Shown here one piece after another: positions 7,869 to 16,647 of a DNA stretch of 43,772 nt; the first letter of the stretch is position 1, and every line of letters starts with the position of its first letter. The notes under the pieces were generated by a model. That model did no database searches and was not told the DNA's origin. It saw nothing but the letters and a program-made list of their open reading frames with translations. The DNA comes from Pseudomonas sp. PA15(2017). GTDB lineage: Bacteria > Pseudomonadota > Gammaproteobacteria > Pseudomonadales > Pseudomonadaceae. The translations under genes were made by a program, and so were the position numbers. The stretch lies in NCBI RefSeq assembly GCF_001945395.1, contig NZ_MSXV01000024.1:1-43772 (forward strand). Reading direction: 5' to 3'.

Positions 7869-7876
7869 GGCAAGGT

Positions 7877-8548
7877 TCAACGCTTGAGCTGTTTGACACC
7901 TTCGCCGGTGCCGAGCAGCAGCAGGTCGGCGGGGCGGGCGGCGAACAGGCCGTTGGTGACCACGCCGACGATGGCGTTGATGTCCGCTTCCAGCTTCACC
8001 GGGTCGGTGATGTTCATGTTGTGCACATCGAGGATCACGTTGCCGTTGTCGGTCACCACGCCTTCGCGGTACACCGGGTCGCCGCCCAGCTTGACCAGCT
8101 CGCGGGCCACATGGCTACGGGCCATGGGGATCACTTCCACCGGCAGCGGGAATGCGCCGAGTACCGGCACCAGCTTGCTGCCGTCGGCGATGCAGATGAA
8201 GGTGCGCGCCACCGCGGCGACGATCTTCTCGCGGGTCAGGGCCGCGCCGCCGCCCTTGATCAGGTTCAGGCGCTCGTCGCTTTCGTCGGCGCCGTCGACG
8301 TAAAACTCCAGGTCGCTGACGGTGTTCAGTTCATACACCACAATGCCATGGCCCTTGAGGCGCGCGGCAGTGGCTTCGGAGCTGGCCACCGCGCCGTCGA
8401 ACTCCAGCTTGTGCTCTGCCAGGGCGTCGATGAAGCAGTTGGCCGTGGAGCCAGTGCCGACCCCGATGACGCTCTTGGCATTGAGCTTGGGAAGGATGAA
8501 GTCGACGGCGGCCTGGGCCACGGCTTGTTTGAGCTGATCCTGGGTCAT
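7877..8548 (-). CDS. rpiA: Ribose-5-phosphate isomerase A
   Basis: Cytosolic pentose-phosphate enzyme interconverting ribose-5-phosphate and ribulose-5-phosphate. The product is 223 aa, normal for the family. Signature motifs: phosphate-binding GVGTGSTA (29-36), DGADE (85-89), and [11 protein letters not shown] (98-108) with the catalytic glutamate E107. The gene is divergent from ilvA, as PA0330/PA0331 in P. aeruginosa, but the shared 383-nt spacer carries a repeat-bounded insert. Confidence 0.97.
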   Translation of the reverse strand: MTQDQLKQAVAQAAVDFILPKLNAKSVIGVGTGSTANCFIDALAEHKLEFDGAVASSEATAARLKGHGIVVYELNTVSDLEFYVDGADESDERLNLIKGGGAALTREKIVAAVARTFICIADGSKLVPVLGAFPLPVEVIPMARSHVARELVKLGGDPVYREGVVTDNGNVILDVHNMNITDPVKLEADINAIVGVVTNGLFAARPADLLLLGTGEGVKQLKR

Positions 8549-8632
8549 GCGGGTTCCACGAGAAGGAAGGAAACGAAGCCGCGATTATAGCCGGCAAAAC
8601 CCCGGAATTCGTATGGTCGCCCGGCGGATGTA

Positions 8633-8883
8633 GGGGCTGCTGTCGTTTCAGCGCGACCGCGCCGGAGCCCATTTTGTTGCGAGGCAAGGCGCGAGCCGCA
8701 AAGTTTGGCCTCCCAAATGAGCCGGCGGGCAATGCAGCATCGTAGGCAAATGAGCCCGGCCCTTGGGTCGTGCAATTCACCGTGCGCTTCTGCAGTGCTT
8801 GGAAATTGCCGCCGTTGCGGCCCTCTGCAACCTGGTGAAATTTTCCGCCGCAACGCGGCTTGTGCTGAAACGACGGCAGCCCC
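8633..8883. repeat. Inverted-repeat-bounded segment between rpiA and ilvA
   Basis: GGGGCTGCTGTCGTTTCAGC (8633-8652) is repeated in inverse at 8864-8883 with one mismatch, bounding 251 bp in the gene-free 8549-8931 spacer. No ORF or clear target duplication was seen. It may be a small non-autonomous element. The promoters of rpiA and ilvA must lie in or beside it; I could not identify convincing -35/-10 pairs. Confidence 0.5.
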
Positions 8884-8931
8884 TGGTGTTAGACTCGTCC
8901 GTTCCCCTCGAAGCCGCCTGCGATGCCTGCC

Positions 8932-10446
8932 ATGCTCGAACAGTACGTCAAGAAGACCCTGACCTCCCGTGTCTATGACGTTGCCGTGGAAACCCCGCTG
9001 CAACCCGCTCGTCAGCTTTCCGAACGCCTGGGCAATCAGATTCTGCTCAAGCGCGAGGATCTGCAGCCGGTGTACTCGTTCAAGATTCGTGGCGCCTACA
9101 ACAAGCTGGCGCAGCTCTCGCCCGAGGAGCTGGCCCGTGGCGTGGTGACCGCTTCGGCCGGCAACCATGCCCAGGGCCTGGCCCTGGCCGCCAAGCATAT
9201 GGGCGTGAAGGCGACCATCGTCATGCCGCGTACCACCCCCGAACTCAAGGTGCAGGGCGTGCGTTCGCGCGGCGGCAAGGTGGTGCTGCACGGCGACGCC
9301 TTTCCCGAGGCCCTGGCCCATTCGCTGAAGCTGGTCGAGGAAAAGGGCTACACCTACATCCACCCTTACGACGACCCGCTGGTGATCGCCGGCCAGGGTA
9401 CCGTGGCGATGGAGATCCTCCGTCAGCACCAGGGGCCGCTGCATGCGGTGTTCGTACCGGTGGGCGGCGGCGGCCTGATCGCCGGTATCGCCGCCTACGT
9501 CAAATACCTGTACCCGAACACCAAGGTCATCGGCGTGGAACCGGACGACTCCAACTGCCTGCAGCAGGCCCTGGCCGCTGGCGAGCGCGTGGTGTTGCCC
9601 CAGGTCGGGCTGTTCGCCGACGGCGTGGCGGTGGCGCAGATCGGCCAGCACACCTTCGATATCTGCAAGCAATGCGTGGACGAGGTGATCACCGTCAGCA
9701 CCGACGAGATCTGCGCAGCGATCAAGGATATCTACGACGATACCCGTTCGATCACCGAACCCGCCGGTGCGTTGGCCGTGGCCGGGATCAAGCGTTACGT
9801 CGAGCGTGAAGGCATCGCCGGCCAGACGCTGGTAGGCATCGACTCGGGTGCCAACGTCAACTTCGACCGCCTGCGCCATGTGGCCGAGCGCGCCGAGCTG
9901 GGCGAAAAGCGCGAGGCGATCATCGCCGTGACCATCCCGGAGCGCCCGGGCAGCTTCAAGGCGTTCTGCGAGGCCATCGGCAAGCGGCAGATCACCGAAT
10001 TCAACTACCGCTATCACCAGGACGGTGAGGCGCACATCTTCGTTGGCGTGCAGACCCACCCGGAGAACGACCCGCGTGCAGCGCTGGTGGAGAACCTGCG
10101 TGGCCAGGGCTTCCCGGTGCTGGACCTGACCGACAACGAACTGGCCAAGCTGCATATCCGCCACACCGTGGGCGGGCATGCGGCGGCGGTGCCGGACGAA
10201 TGCGTGTTGCGCTTCGAATTCCCCGAGCGGCCGGGCGCGCTGTTCAACTTCCTCAACAAGCTGGGCGGGCGCTGGAACATCACCCTGTTCCACTACCGCA
10301 ACCATGGCGCCGCCGACGGCCGGGTACTGGCCGCCCTGCAGGTCCCGGAAGACGAGCGCCATCTGCTGGCGCCGGCGCTGGACGCCATCGGCTATCCGTA
10401 CTGGGACGAAAGCGACAACCCGGCCTACAAGCTGTTTCTTGGCTAG
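8932..10446 (+). CDS. ilvA: Biosynthetic threonine ammonia-lyase
   Basis: PLP enzyme converting threonine to 2-oxobutyrate, the committed step to isoleucine. It has 504 aa from ATG 8932, matching PAO1 IlvA1; an in-frame ATG at 8923 would add three residues and cannot be excluded. The PLP lysine lies in YSFKIRGAYNK (K51), the phosphate-cup glycine loop is VGGGGLIAG, and EPAGALAVAG follows. Two C-terminal ACT-like regulatory domains (about 325-405 and 420-504) include IPERPGSFKAF and FPERPGALFNF, the isoleucine/valine-sensing part of the biosynthetic, not catabolic, enzyme. Confidence 0.96.
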   Translation: MLEQYVKKTLTSRVYDVAVETPLQPARQLSERLGNQILLKREDLQPVYSFKIRGAYNKLAQLSPEELARGVVTASAGNHAQGLALAAKHMGVKATIVMPRTTPELKVQGVRSRGGKVVLHGDAFPEALAHSLKLVEEKGYTYIHPYDDPLVIAGQGTVAMEILRQHQGPLHAVFVPVGGGGLIAGIAAYVKYLYPNTKVIGVEPDDSNCLQQALAAGERVVLPQVGLFADGVAVAQIGQHTFDICKQCVDEVITVSTDEICAAIKDIYDDTRSITEPAGALAVAGIKRYVEREGIAGQTLVGIDSGANVNFDRLRHVAERAELGEKREAIIAVTIPERPGSFKAFCEAIGKRQITEFNYRYHQDGEAHIFVGVQTHPENDPRAALVENLRGQGFPVLDLTDNELAKLHIRHTVGGHAAAVPDECVLRFEFPERPGALFNFLNKLGGRWNITLFHYRNHGAADGRVLAALQVPEDERHLLAPALDAIGYPYWDESDNPAYKLFLG

Positions 10447-10510
10447 CCATTTGATCAGCGTCTTTCATAGGCGCCGATCAACATAGGCCTTTTGATAGCT
10501 CTGATAGGTT

Positions 10511-10588
10511 CCCGGGTATCGCTCTGCTCCACCCAGGCTACCGTCCTTGCGCGTGTAGCCTGGCGTTGAGCGCAGCGATACCCAGGGC
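10511..10588. repeat. REPIN: inverted pair of GTAG-type REPs
   Basis: Two REP sequences face each other: CCCGGGTATCGCT...CAGGCTAC on the left, and GTAGCCTGG...GCGATACCCAGGG on the right (starting at 10555). The GTAG foot is the mark recognised by RAYT transposases. A single related copy is at 27303-27333. Confidence 0.75.
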
Positions 10589-10620
10589 CTGTACTATAAA
10601 AAACCAAAGGAAATACCGTG

Positions 10621-11061
10621 ATGGAGCATTATCTGCTGATCAGAGTCCTCCATGCGCTGCCCGGCATTCTGCTGCTGGCCGGCGTGCTGGCCCATGCTTT
10701 CATGCTCTGGAAAGCCTGGCGCGGCGGTGACCGCGAGGTGCTGCAACGCAAGCTGCGGCGCACCCGCACCATCAGCCTGCCGGTATTCGCCGTGCTGGCG
10801 CTGAGCCTGCCGGTGACCGGCTGGTGGATGGTCAACCTGGCCGGCTGGCCGCTGAGCCAACTGTGGCTGCTGCTGGGCAGCCTTCTGTTCGGCGTGCTGA
10901 TGATCGTCGGCCTGCTGCTGCTCGGCCGCCTCGGCGCCTGGCAGGCTCAAGCCGACGGCACGGTGCCCGCCAAGTCACTGCGCCTGGTGACGGTCTACAC
11001 CGCGCTGATCGTGGTGTTGCTGGTGGTGATCATGGCGGTGATGGGCGCCAAGCCTCTCTAA
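10621..11061 (+). CDS. DUF2269-type integral membrane protein
   Basis: A 146-aa inner-membrane protein of unknown function with four predicted transmembrane helices (about 5-27, 50-70, 76-100 and 124-144). It resembles the DUF2269 family. ATG 10621 is chosen over GTG 10618 because AAAGGAAA lies at a good distance upstream. Its TAA stop (11059-11061) is exactly the 3-bp target duplication of the MITE that follows. It sits where PAO1 has PA0332; no function is claimed. Confidence 0.75.
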   Translation: MEHYLLIRVLHALPGILLLAGVLAHAFMLWKAWRGGDREVLQRKLRRTRTISLPVFAVLALSLPVTGWWMVNLAGWPLSQLWLLLGSLLFGVLMIVGLLLLGRLGAWQAQADGTVPAKSLRLVTVYTALIVVLLVVIMAVMGAKPL

Positions 11062-11283
11062 GAACCTGTTCATAATCTTTAAGCCCAGGTTCGGCGACTT
11101 TGGCGGCTAAGTGGGGCGGGAGCGGCCGATCGGTCTCGTAGGATGGACTGGTGATTATCTGTGGGAGCGGGCCATGCCCGCGAAAAATCGGGCATGGACT
11201 GGGCGCCCCCGCCCGTTCCCACAGGTGAAGCAACGATGTCCGCTTCTGCCTTGTAGTTGCCGCTTCATGCGTTGAACAGGCTT
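11062..11283 (-). mobile_element. Miniature inverted-repeat element (MITE), copy 2, inverted
   Basis: A 222-bp reverse-orientation copy of the element at 151-385. Compared by eye it differs by two indels (11 and 2 nt) and two substitutions. The ends are GAACCTGTTC and GAACAGGCTT, with TAA on both sides (11059-11061 and 11284-11286). The left TAA is the stop codon of the membrane-protein gene. The inner REP hairpin could act as a bidirectional terminator between two convergent genes. Confidence 0.78.
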
Positions 11284-11288
11284 TAACG

Positions 11289-11762
11289 TCAGCGTCTTCC
11301 CTGGCGCTGCGCCACCAGCGGTTGCAGCAGCGCTTCGAGTTGCGGCTCGCTCAAGCGCGCCCGCAGTGCCTTGTACAGTGCGCGGGTTTCCAGCAGGTTC
11401 CAGACTCGCAGCATGGTTTCCAGGGCGTCCAGCGGCTTGCTGATGAAGTCCCGCGCGCCGAGCGCCAGGGCGCGCAGGCGCGTGGCACGCGTAACGTCGG
11501 CGGTCAGCACCAGCAGCGGCACGTAGTCGTTCTGCGGGATGCGCCGGTTGAGCTGCTCCATCAGCGCGAAACCGTCGAAGTCCGGCATGTGCAGGTCGAG
11601 AATCACCAGGTCCGGCTCGAAGCTGTTGTACAGCTCCAGCGCCCGGGTCGGCTGGGTGCTGCTGAGCACGTTGTGCAGGCCTTCGCGGGCCAGCAGCTGT
11701 TCCATCAGGTCCAGGTTGGGGCGCTGATCGTCGATGATCAGGATGCGGTAATCGTCGCTCAT
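11289..11762 (-). CDS. Stand-alone response regulator (receiver domain)
   Basis: A 157-aa CheY-like receiver: acidic pair D11/D12, phospho-acceptor D56 (VILDLHMPD) and the switch lysine in FISKPLD near residue 108. A ~35-residue Arg/Leu/Gln-rich tail follows; no DNA-binding or enzyme output domain is recognisable. The ATG overlaps the TGA of the hybrid kinase by four bases (ATGA), so the two are translationally coupled. It is the last gene of the four-gene operon and probably the terminal or intermediate phosphate acceptor of the hybrid kinase. Confidence 0.88.
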   Translation of the reverse strand: MSDDYRILIIDDQRPNLDLMEQLLAREGLHNVLSSTQPTRALELYNSFEPDLVILDLHMPDFDGFALMEQLNRRIPQNDYVPLLVLTADVTRATRLRALALGARDFISKPLDALETMLRVWNLLETRALYKALRARLSEPQLEALLQPLVAQRQGRR

Positions 11763-14083
11763 GCGGGCTCCGGCAGGTGCTGGTCGAGAAAGGCCAGAAA
11801 GGTCGGCACGTGAATGGGCTTGGTGAGGATCGCCGTGGCGCCGGCCTGCTGCATGGCGCGCCGGGCCGCGGTGCTGGCATCGGCGGTGATCATCAGCACG
11901 GCGATGGCGGCGGTCAACGGGTCGGCGCGCAGGCGTTTGAGCACGTCGATGCCGGTCATGTCCGGCAGATTGATGTCCAGCAGGATCACCCGCGGCAGGT
12001 GCTGGCGTGCCAGGTCGAGGCCGAGCTGCCCCTGCATGCTCGACAGCAACTGCACGCCCGGGCGGCGTTGCAGCAAGGTTTCGATCAGCGCCTGGCTGGA
12101 CAGGTTGTCCTCGATGCACAGCACGCGGGTCAGTTTGCCGCTCTGCGGCGTGTTGGCCAGCACGGGCGGCGCGTTTGGCCGCCAGGGATCGTCATGAGTC
12201 GCTATCGGCTCGACCGGTGCCGCCGGCAGGCTCAGCACGAAGCGGCTGCCGGTGCCCACCTCGCTGATCACGTCGAGCGTGCCATCCATGGCTTGCAGCA
12301 GGTTGCGGCTCAGCGCCAGACCCAGACCGGTGCCTTCGCTGTGCTGATCCGCGCCCAGGCGCTCGAAGGGCCGGAACAGCCGCTGCAGGTCGGCCGGGGC
12401 GATGCCTGCGCCGCTGTCGTTGACCGCCAGGGCCAGGCGCTCGCCGCGCCATTCGATGTCCAGATGCACCTCGCCACCTGGGCGGTTGTACTTCACCGCG
12501 TTGGAGAGCAGGTTGAGCAGCACCTGGATCAAGCGCTGCCGGTCGGCCATCACGCCGGCCGGTGAGGGGCTCGGCGGCAGTGGGCGCAGGTGGATGCCGG
12601 CCTCGTCGGCCAATGGCGAGATCAGCGTCATGGCTTCGTGCACCACGCCCTGCAGGTCGATGGCTTCCGGGCTCATCGGCAGGCGGCCGGCCTCGATACG
12701 GGCGATGTCGAGCACTTCGTTGATCAGTGTGAGCAGATGCTGGCCGGCGCGCAGGATGTGAGTGACCTGGGGCCTGGGCGACTCCAGGTCGAGCAGTTGG
12801 GCGAAGCCGAGAATCGAGTTGAGTGGCGTACGCAGCTCGTGGCTCATGCGCGACAGGAACTCGCTCTTGGCCTGGCTGGCATTCTCGGCCTCCTCGCGGG
12901 CGGCGCGCAGGGCGATGTCGGCGGCGCGGCGGTCGGTGATGTCGCGGGTAACCTTGGAGAAGCCGCGCAGCGTGCCGCTGGCGTCGTGCTGGGCGGTGAT
13001 CACCACACTGGCCCAGAAACGCGAGCCGTCGTGGCGCAGACGCCAGGCCTCTTCCTCGTAGCGACCCTTCTCGGCGGCGACCCGCAGGGCGTACAGCGGG
13101 TGATGCGGACGCTGCTCGGGCGGATAGAACAGCGAGAAGTGCTGGCCGATGATCTCCGCTTCGCTGTAGCCCTTGATCCGCTCGGCGCCGGCGTTCCAGG
13201 TGGTGACGTGGCCTTGCGGGTCGAGGGCGAAGATGCCGTAGTCGCGCACGCCCTCGATGATCAGCCGCAGGCGCTCCTCGTTGTCGCGCAGGGCGCGCTC
13301 GCGCTTGGCCAGCAACTGGCTGGCTTCCTCGAGGCTGGCCCCCAGACGGCCGATTTCGTCGCGCTCGTGGTGTCTCGATTTGAGCGGATTACCGAGGGCC
13401 AGGTGGCGGGCGCTGCGTTGCACCCGCTGGACGCGGCTGACGATACCGCTGGAGAGCAGCAGCACGGCGACGATTGCGCCGAACAGCCCGCAGCCTGCCG
13501 CCAACAGGGTGGCCAGCAGCAGGCGCTGGCGATTGTCGGCGGCGTTGGCGGTGCGGTCGGCGAGCAGCGCGTCTTCACGTACGCGCATGGCGTCGATCTG
13601 GCCGCCGAGCGTGTCGAGCATGCGCTTGCTTTCGCTCAGCACGTCGGCGATCCGTTGCTGATCCTGGCGCAGGTCGACGTTGCGCAGTACGTCCAGGCCA
13701 TGCAGCTGATTGCTGATCAGCGGTTTGATGCGATCCAGGCGCTGGCGTACCTCGGCATCGCGGATGTTGGCATCCAGGCGCGCCAGCGCCGCTTCGATGC
13801 GCGGCTCGGTCTGCTGGTAGGCCGGCAGGAAGTCGTCGCTGCGCGTCAGCAGGTAACCGCGTACGCTGGCCGCGCCTTCGGCCAGCAGGGTCTGCACGGC
13901 CTGGATGTCGCCCTGCACCTGCAGCACGCGGCGTACGTCCTCCTCGGCGCGGGCGGTCTGCCGCTCGGTGAAATAGATCAGTACCAGCGACATCAGCAGG
14001 ATCACCAGCGGCAGCGAGATACCGACCAGCGCCTTGCCGCGCAGTGGCAGATCCGCCCAGGCGTTGTCGAGGCGCCGCATCAT
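11759..14083 (-). CDS. Hybrid sensor histidine kinase (CHASE3-HAMP-PAS-HisKA-HATPase-REC)
   Basis: A 774-aa inner-membrane kinase. TM1 is at about 19-38, a CHASE3-like periplasmic sensor at 40-175 and TM2 at 187-211. HAMP follows to about 265, then PAS (270-380, with [21 protein letters not shown]), HisKA with H415 in [11 protein letters not shown], HATPase with [11 protein letters not shown] and GTGLGLALS, and a C-terminal receiver (phospho-acceptor in ILLDINLPD). There is no Hpt domain, so transfer onward to the partner receiver would need a direct route or an unlinked Hpt. ATGATG at the start overlaps the stop of the LuxR-type regulator. The ligand is unknown. Confidence 0.92.
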   Translation of the reverse strand: MMRRLDNAWADLPLRGKALVGISLPLVILLMSLVLIYFTERQTARAEEDVRRVLQVQGDIQAVQTLLAEGAASVRGYLLTRSDDFLPAYQQTEPRIEAALARLDANIRDAEVRQRLDRIKPLISNQLHGLDVLRNVDLRQDQQRIADVLSESKRMLDTLGGQIDAMRVREDALLADRTANAADNRQRLLLATLLAAGCGLFGAIVAVLLLSSGIVSRVQRVQRSARHLALGNPLKSRHHERDEIGRLGASLEEASQLLAKRERALRDNEERLRLIIEGVRDYGIFALDPQGHVTTWNAGAERIKGYSEAEIIGQHFSLFYPPEQRPHHPLYALRVAAEKGRYEEEAWRLRHDGSRFWASVVITAQHDASGTLRGFSKVTRDITDRRAADIALRAAREEAENASQAKSEFLSRMSHELRTPLNSILGFAQLLDLESPRPQVTHILRAGQHLLTLINEVLDIARIEAGRLPMSPEAIDLQGVVHEAMTLISPLADEAGIHLRPLPPSPSPAGVMADRQRLIQVLLNLLSNAVKYNRPGGEVHLDIEWRGERLALAVNDSGAGIAPADLQRLFRPFERLGADQHSEGTGLGLALSRNLLQAMDGTLDVISEVGTGSRFVLSLPAAPVEPIATHDDPWRPNAPPVLANTPQSGKLTRVLCIEDNLSSQALIETLLQRRPGVQLLSSMQGQLGLDLARQHLPRVILLDINLPDMTGIDVLKRLRADPLTAAIAVLMITADASTAARRAMQQAGATAILTKPIHVPTFLAFLDQHLPEPA

Positions 14084-14748
14084 GGGGCGGCGCCCGGCCA
14101 GTCGGCGGCCGGTTGCGCGACCAGGCCCAGGGCGATGCCGCGCACCGCCGCCTGGGTGCGGTCGGCCACGCCCAGCTTGGCGACGTGAGTTTTCACCGTG
14201 CCGGCAGTGATGCCGAGCTTCTCGCCGATCTCGCGGTTGCTGAAACCGCCCGCCACCAGGCCCAGTACCTGGCGTTCGCGGTTGGTGAGCGCATCGGTAG
14301 GCGGCGCGCCGGTGGAGCTACGATCGGCGATGCGCCGCAGCAGGCGGGCGCTGACTGCGCTGTTCAACGCTTCCTCGCCGGCGGCCACGCGGCGCAGGGC
14401 GGCGATCACCTCGTCGCGGGTGGCGTCCTTGAGCAGATAGCCCACGGCGCCCGCGCCGATGGCTGCCTCCAGGTGCTCGGGGCTGTCGTACATGGTGAAC
14501 ATCATCACTTTCAGGTGCGGCAGGCGCTGCTGCAGCAGGCGTGCGGCGCCCAGGCCGTTGAGGCCGGGCATGCGGATGTCGAGGATGGCGATGTCCGGCT
14601 GCAGGCTTTCGCACAGTTGCAGCGCGCTGTCGCCGTCGGCGGCCTGGCCGACCACCTCGAACTCGTCACAACCGCCGAGCATGGCCACGAAGCCGGCGCG
14701 GGTCACTTCGTGGTCATCGGCCAGTACCAGGCGCAGGGGCTTGGTCAT
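14080..14748 (-). CDS. NarL/LuxR-type response regulator
   Basis: A 222-aa two-domain transcription regulator: receiver with D11/D12, phospho-acceptor D57 (AILDIRMPG) and KDAT switch lysine, then a LuxR-type HTH (LTNREREVLGL-like core at about 155-215, including GFSNREIGEKLGITAGTVKTH written with one substitution). ATG 14748 is chosen because it forms ATGA with the upstream kinase stop. It is the obvious partner of the preceding HisKA_3 kinase. Target genes are unknown; its own operon promoter (15921-16092) is a natural candidate. Confidence 0.93.
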   Translation of the reverse strand: MTKPLRLVLADDHEVTRAGFVAMLGGCDEFEVVGQAADGDSALQLCESLQPDIAILDIRMPGLNGLGAARLLQQRLPHLKVMMFTMYDSPEHLEAAIGAGAVGYLLKDATRDEVIAALRRVAAGEEALNSAVSARLLRRIADRSSTGAPPTDALTNRERQVLGLVAGGFSNREIGEKLGITAGTVKTHVAKLGVADRTQAAVRGIALGLVAQPAADWPGAAP

Positions 14749-15920
14749 GGCGCACGCTCCTCGGTGTCGGGCACTCGAGCCAGCAGGCGGGTGCCCCGGC
14801 CTGGCTTGCTCTGGCAATCCAGGTGGCCGCCCAGCAGGCTGGCACGTTCGTGCATGGCGGCCAGGCCCAGACCGCTGTTGCCGGCGATCGGCCGCTCACC
14901 GGAGGCGTCAAAACCACGACCGTCGTCTTCGATATGCAGCTGCGCGCCCGCTTCGCTGTGGCTCAGGGCCACGCGCACGCTGCACGGACCGGCGTGCTTG
15001 AGGATGTTGTTGATACCTTCCTGGGCGATACGGAACAGGGTGATTTCCACATTGGCCGCCAGCCGTGCATCGCTGCGTTGCAGCCACTGCACCCGGTAGC
15101 CGGCGTCACGCAGGCGGTCGGCTTCCTTGTCGAGGGCGTGGAGCAGGCCGAAGTCATCGAGCAATTGCGGACGCAGCCCGTTGATGGCCTGGCGCCCCTC
15201 ACGGACGCAGCGCTGGGCCAGGTCGAGAATGGTGCCCAGTTCGCGCTGCTGGGCATCGGGCAGTGCGCTGCACTGGCTGGCGAAACCCTGCAGGCGCTGG
15301 TGCAGGCCGGCCAAGGTTTGGGCGAGGCCGTCGTGCAGGTCGTAGGCCACGCGCCGGCGCTCGTCTTCCTGGGCGTTGAGCAGGCGCCGCACCAGCTCCG
15401 ACATGGTGCGCTCGCGGGCGAGCAGATCGCCATGCAGGCGCTGGGTTTCCAGGTGAGCGGCGAACAACGTGGCCAGCAGTTGCAGAGATTCGAGATCCTC
15501 GTCGTCGGGCGGGTTGATCTTCACCGAGCTGGCCAGCAAGACGCTGCCGAAGGTCTGGCCCTGGGCCGTGGCCAGCGGCAGCCGTATGACCAGTTGCAGG
15601 CCGCCCTTGTCGATGAACAGGCACTGGGCCTGCGGCGTGGCGCTGTCGCTGAGGGCCAGCAGCGCCACCTGTTGCTCGCTGGAGAGGGCGCCATGGCTGG
15701 CCAGCAGTAGCGGCTCGCCGCCCAGGTCGCTGGTCACCACGCCGCTGTCCAGAGCACAGAACGCGCAGGCGCGCTGCAGCACCCGTTTACTCATTTGTGC
15801 AGGAGACAGCGCGCCCAGTTCGCGGCCGGTATCGACCAGCAGGCTAAGGCGCGCGGCCCGGCTTTCCCATTGGCGGTACTGGCTGCGCAAGGCCAGGGCA
15901 CTGCTGTCGTCATTGTGCAT
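14745..15920 (-). CDS. GAF-domain sensor histidine kinase (NarX/HisKA_3 type)
   Basis: A 391-aa soluble kinase, first gene of the operon. Residues about 25-160 form a GAF-like sensor domain containing several cysteines (C52, C55 and C100). The HisKA_3 dimerisation domain has H196 in AYDLHDGLAQ, followed by the short NarL-family HATPase (FRIAQEGINNILKHA, EDDGRGFD, GLGLAAMHERA). No transmembrane segment is seen. Cysteines in the GAF domain might sense redox state or bind a cofactor, but this is speculation. It is translationally coupled to the NarL-type regulator. Confidence 0.92.
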   Translation of the reverse strand: MHNDDSSALALRSQYRQWESRAARLSLLVDTGRELGALSPAQMSKRVLQRACAFCALDSGVVTSDLGGEPLLLASHGALSSEQQVALLALSDSATPQAQCLFIDKGGLQLVIRLPLATAQGQTFGSVLLASSVKINPPDDEDLESLQLLATLFAAHLETQRLHGDLLARERTMSELVRRLLNAQEDERRRVAYDLHDGLAQTLAGLHQRLQGFASQCSALPDAQQRELGTILDLAQRCVREGRQAINGLRPQLLDDFGLLHALDKEADRLRDAGYRVQWLQRSDARLAANVEITLFRIAQEGINNILKHAGPCSVRVALSHSEAGAQLHIEDDGRGFDASGERPIAGNSGLGLAAMHERASLLGGHLDCQSKPGRGTRLLARVPDTEERAP

Positions 15921-16092
15921 GGGGCTCTCCAGCGCGAGCGGCGCGGGTCAGGTGGCGATCATCCCATTAAATCGACTCTACCCGCTGTTCGCCCATCTGC
16001 CGATCGGCATAGGCCGATGCCGCCAACCAGCCGATGGCGGACGAATGGGTGCCAGGCACAGTGGCGTCGTCAACCCAAAACAGGAAACGATC

Positions 16093-16626
16093 ATGAAAGT
16101 GCATGCCATCGCCACCGCCCTGCTGTTCTGCGCCAGTACCCCACTGCTGGCTGCACCCGAGCAACAACCGTATCGCTACGACAGCGTGGCGACGGCACCG
16201 GCCGAAGCCGCCGATCGCGAGGTGGCCGGGCTGTTCGATCAGTGGAACCAGGCCCTGCAGAGCGGTGATGTGGCCAAGGTGGTGAGCTTGTATAGCGCCA
16301 ATGCGGTGCTGCAGCCGACCGTCTCCAACCGCGTGCGCGCCAACTCGGCAGAAATTCGCGATTACTTCGAGCACTTCCTGGCGCTCAAGCCGGTTGGCGA
16401 GATCAATTACCGGGAAATCCGCCGTCTGGGCCCGACTACCGCCCTGGACAGCGGCGTGTATACCTTCCACCTGACCGACGCCGCCGGCAACAAGTCCGAC
16501 GTGCAGGCGCGCTACACCTTCGTCTACACGCTCGTCGACGGGCAGTGGAAGATCCTCAATCACCATTCTTCGGCCATGCCCGAAGTGGTGCCGACCTCGG
16601 TGGCCAGCAAGGCCAAGCACCTGTAA
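16093..16626 (+). CDS. Secreted SnoaL-like / DUF4440 (NTF2-fold) protein
   Basis: A 177-aa protein with a signal peptide (MKVHAIATALLFCASTPLLAA), then one NTF2-like domain of the SgcJ/EcaC or CaMKII-association type: FDQWNQALQSGDVAKVVSLYSANAVL, IRDYFEHFL, RYTFVYTLVDGQWKILNHHSS. AGGAAACG precedes the ATG. Such proteins bind small ligands or assemble as oligomers; no catalytic role can be assigned. The gene diverges from the kinase operon, so the LuxR-type regulator could control it. Its terminator is interrupted by a repeat element (16662-16801). Confidence 0.82.
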   Translation: MKVHAIATALLFCASTPLLAAPEQQPYRYDSVATAPAEAADREVAGLFDQWNQALQSGDVAKVVSLYSANAVLQPTVSNRVRANSAEIRDYFEHFLALKPVGEINYREIRRLGPTTALDSGVYTFHLTDAAGNKSDVQARYTFVYTLVDGQWKILNHHSSAMPEVVPTSVASKAKHL

Positions 16627-16647
16627 GCCCAGCGTACAGACGCAAAG

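Noticed and set aside
8860..8895. TTGTGC ... TAGACT as an ilvA promoter
   Set aside because: Spacer of 24 bp is far too long for a sigma-70 promoter.
8545..10362. Long open frame (605 codons) antisense to ilvA
   Set aside because: It lies wholly opposite a clear ilvA; composition (His/Gln/Val-rich) is the usual mirror of GC-rich coding DNA, with no known domain.
12590..14188. 532-codon open frame antisense to the hybrid kinase
   Set aside because: Same mirror-frame composition; the kinase on the other strand has all domain motifs.
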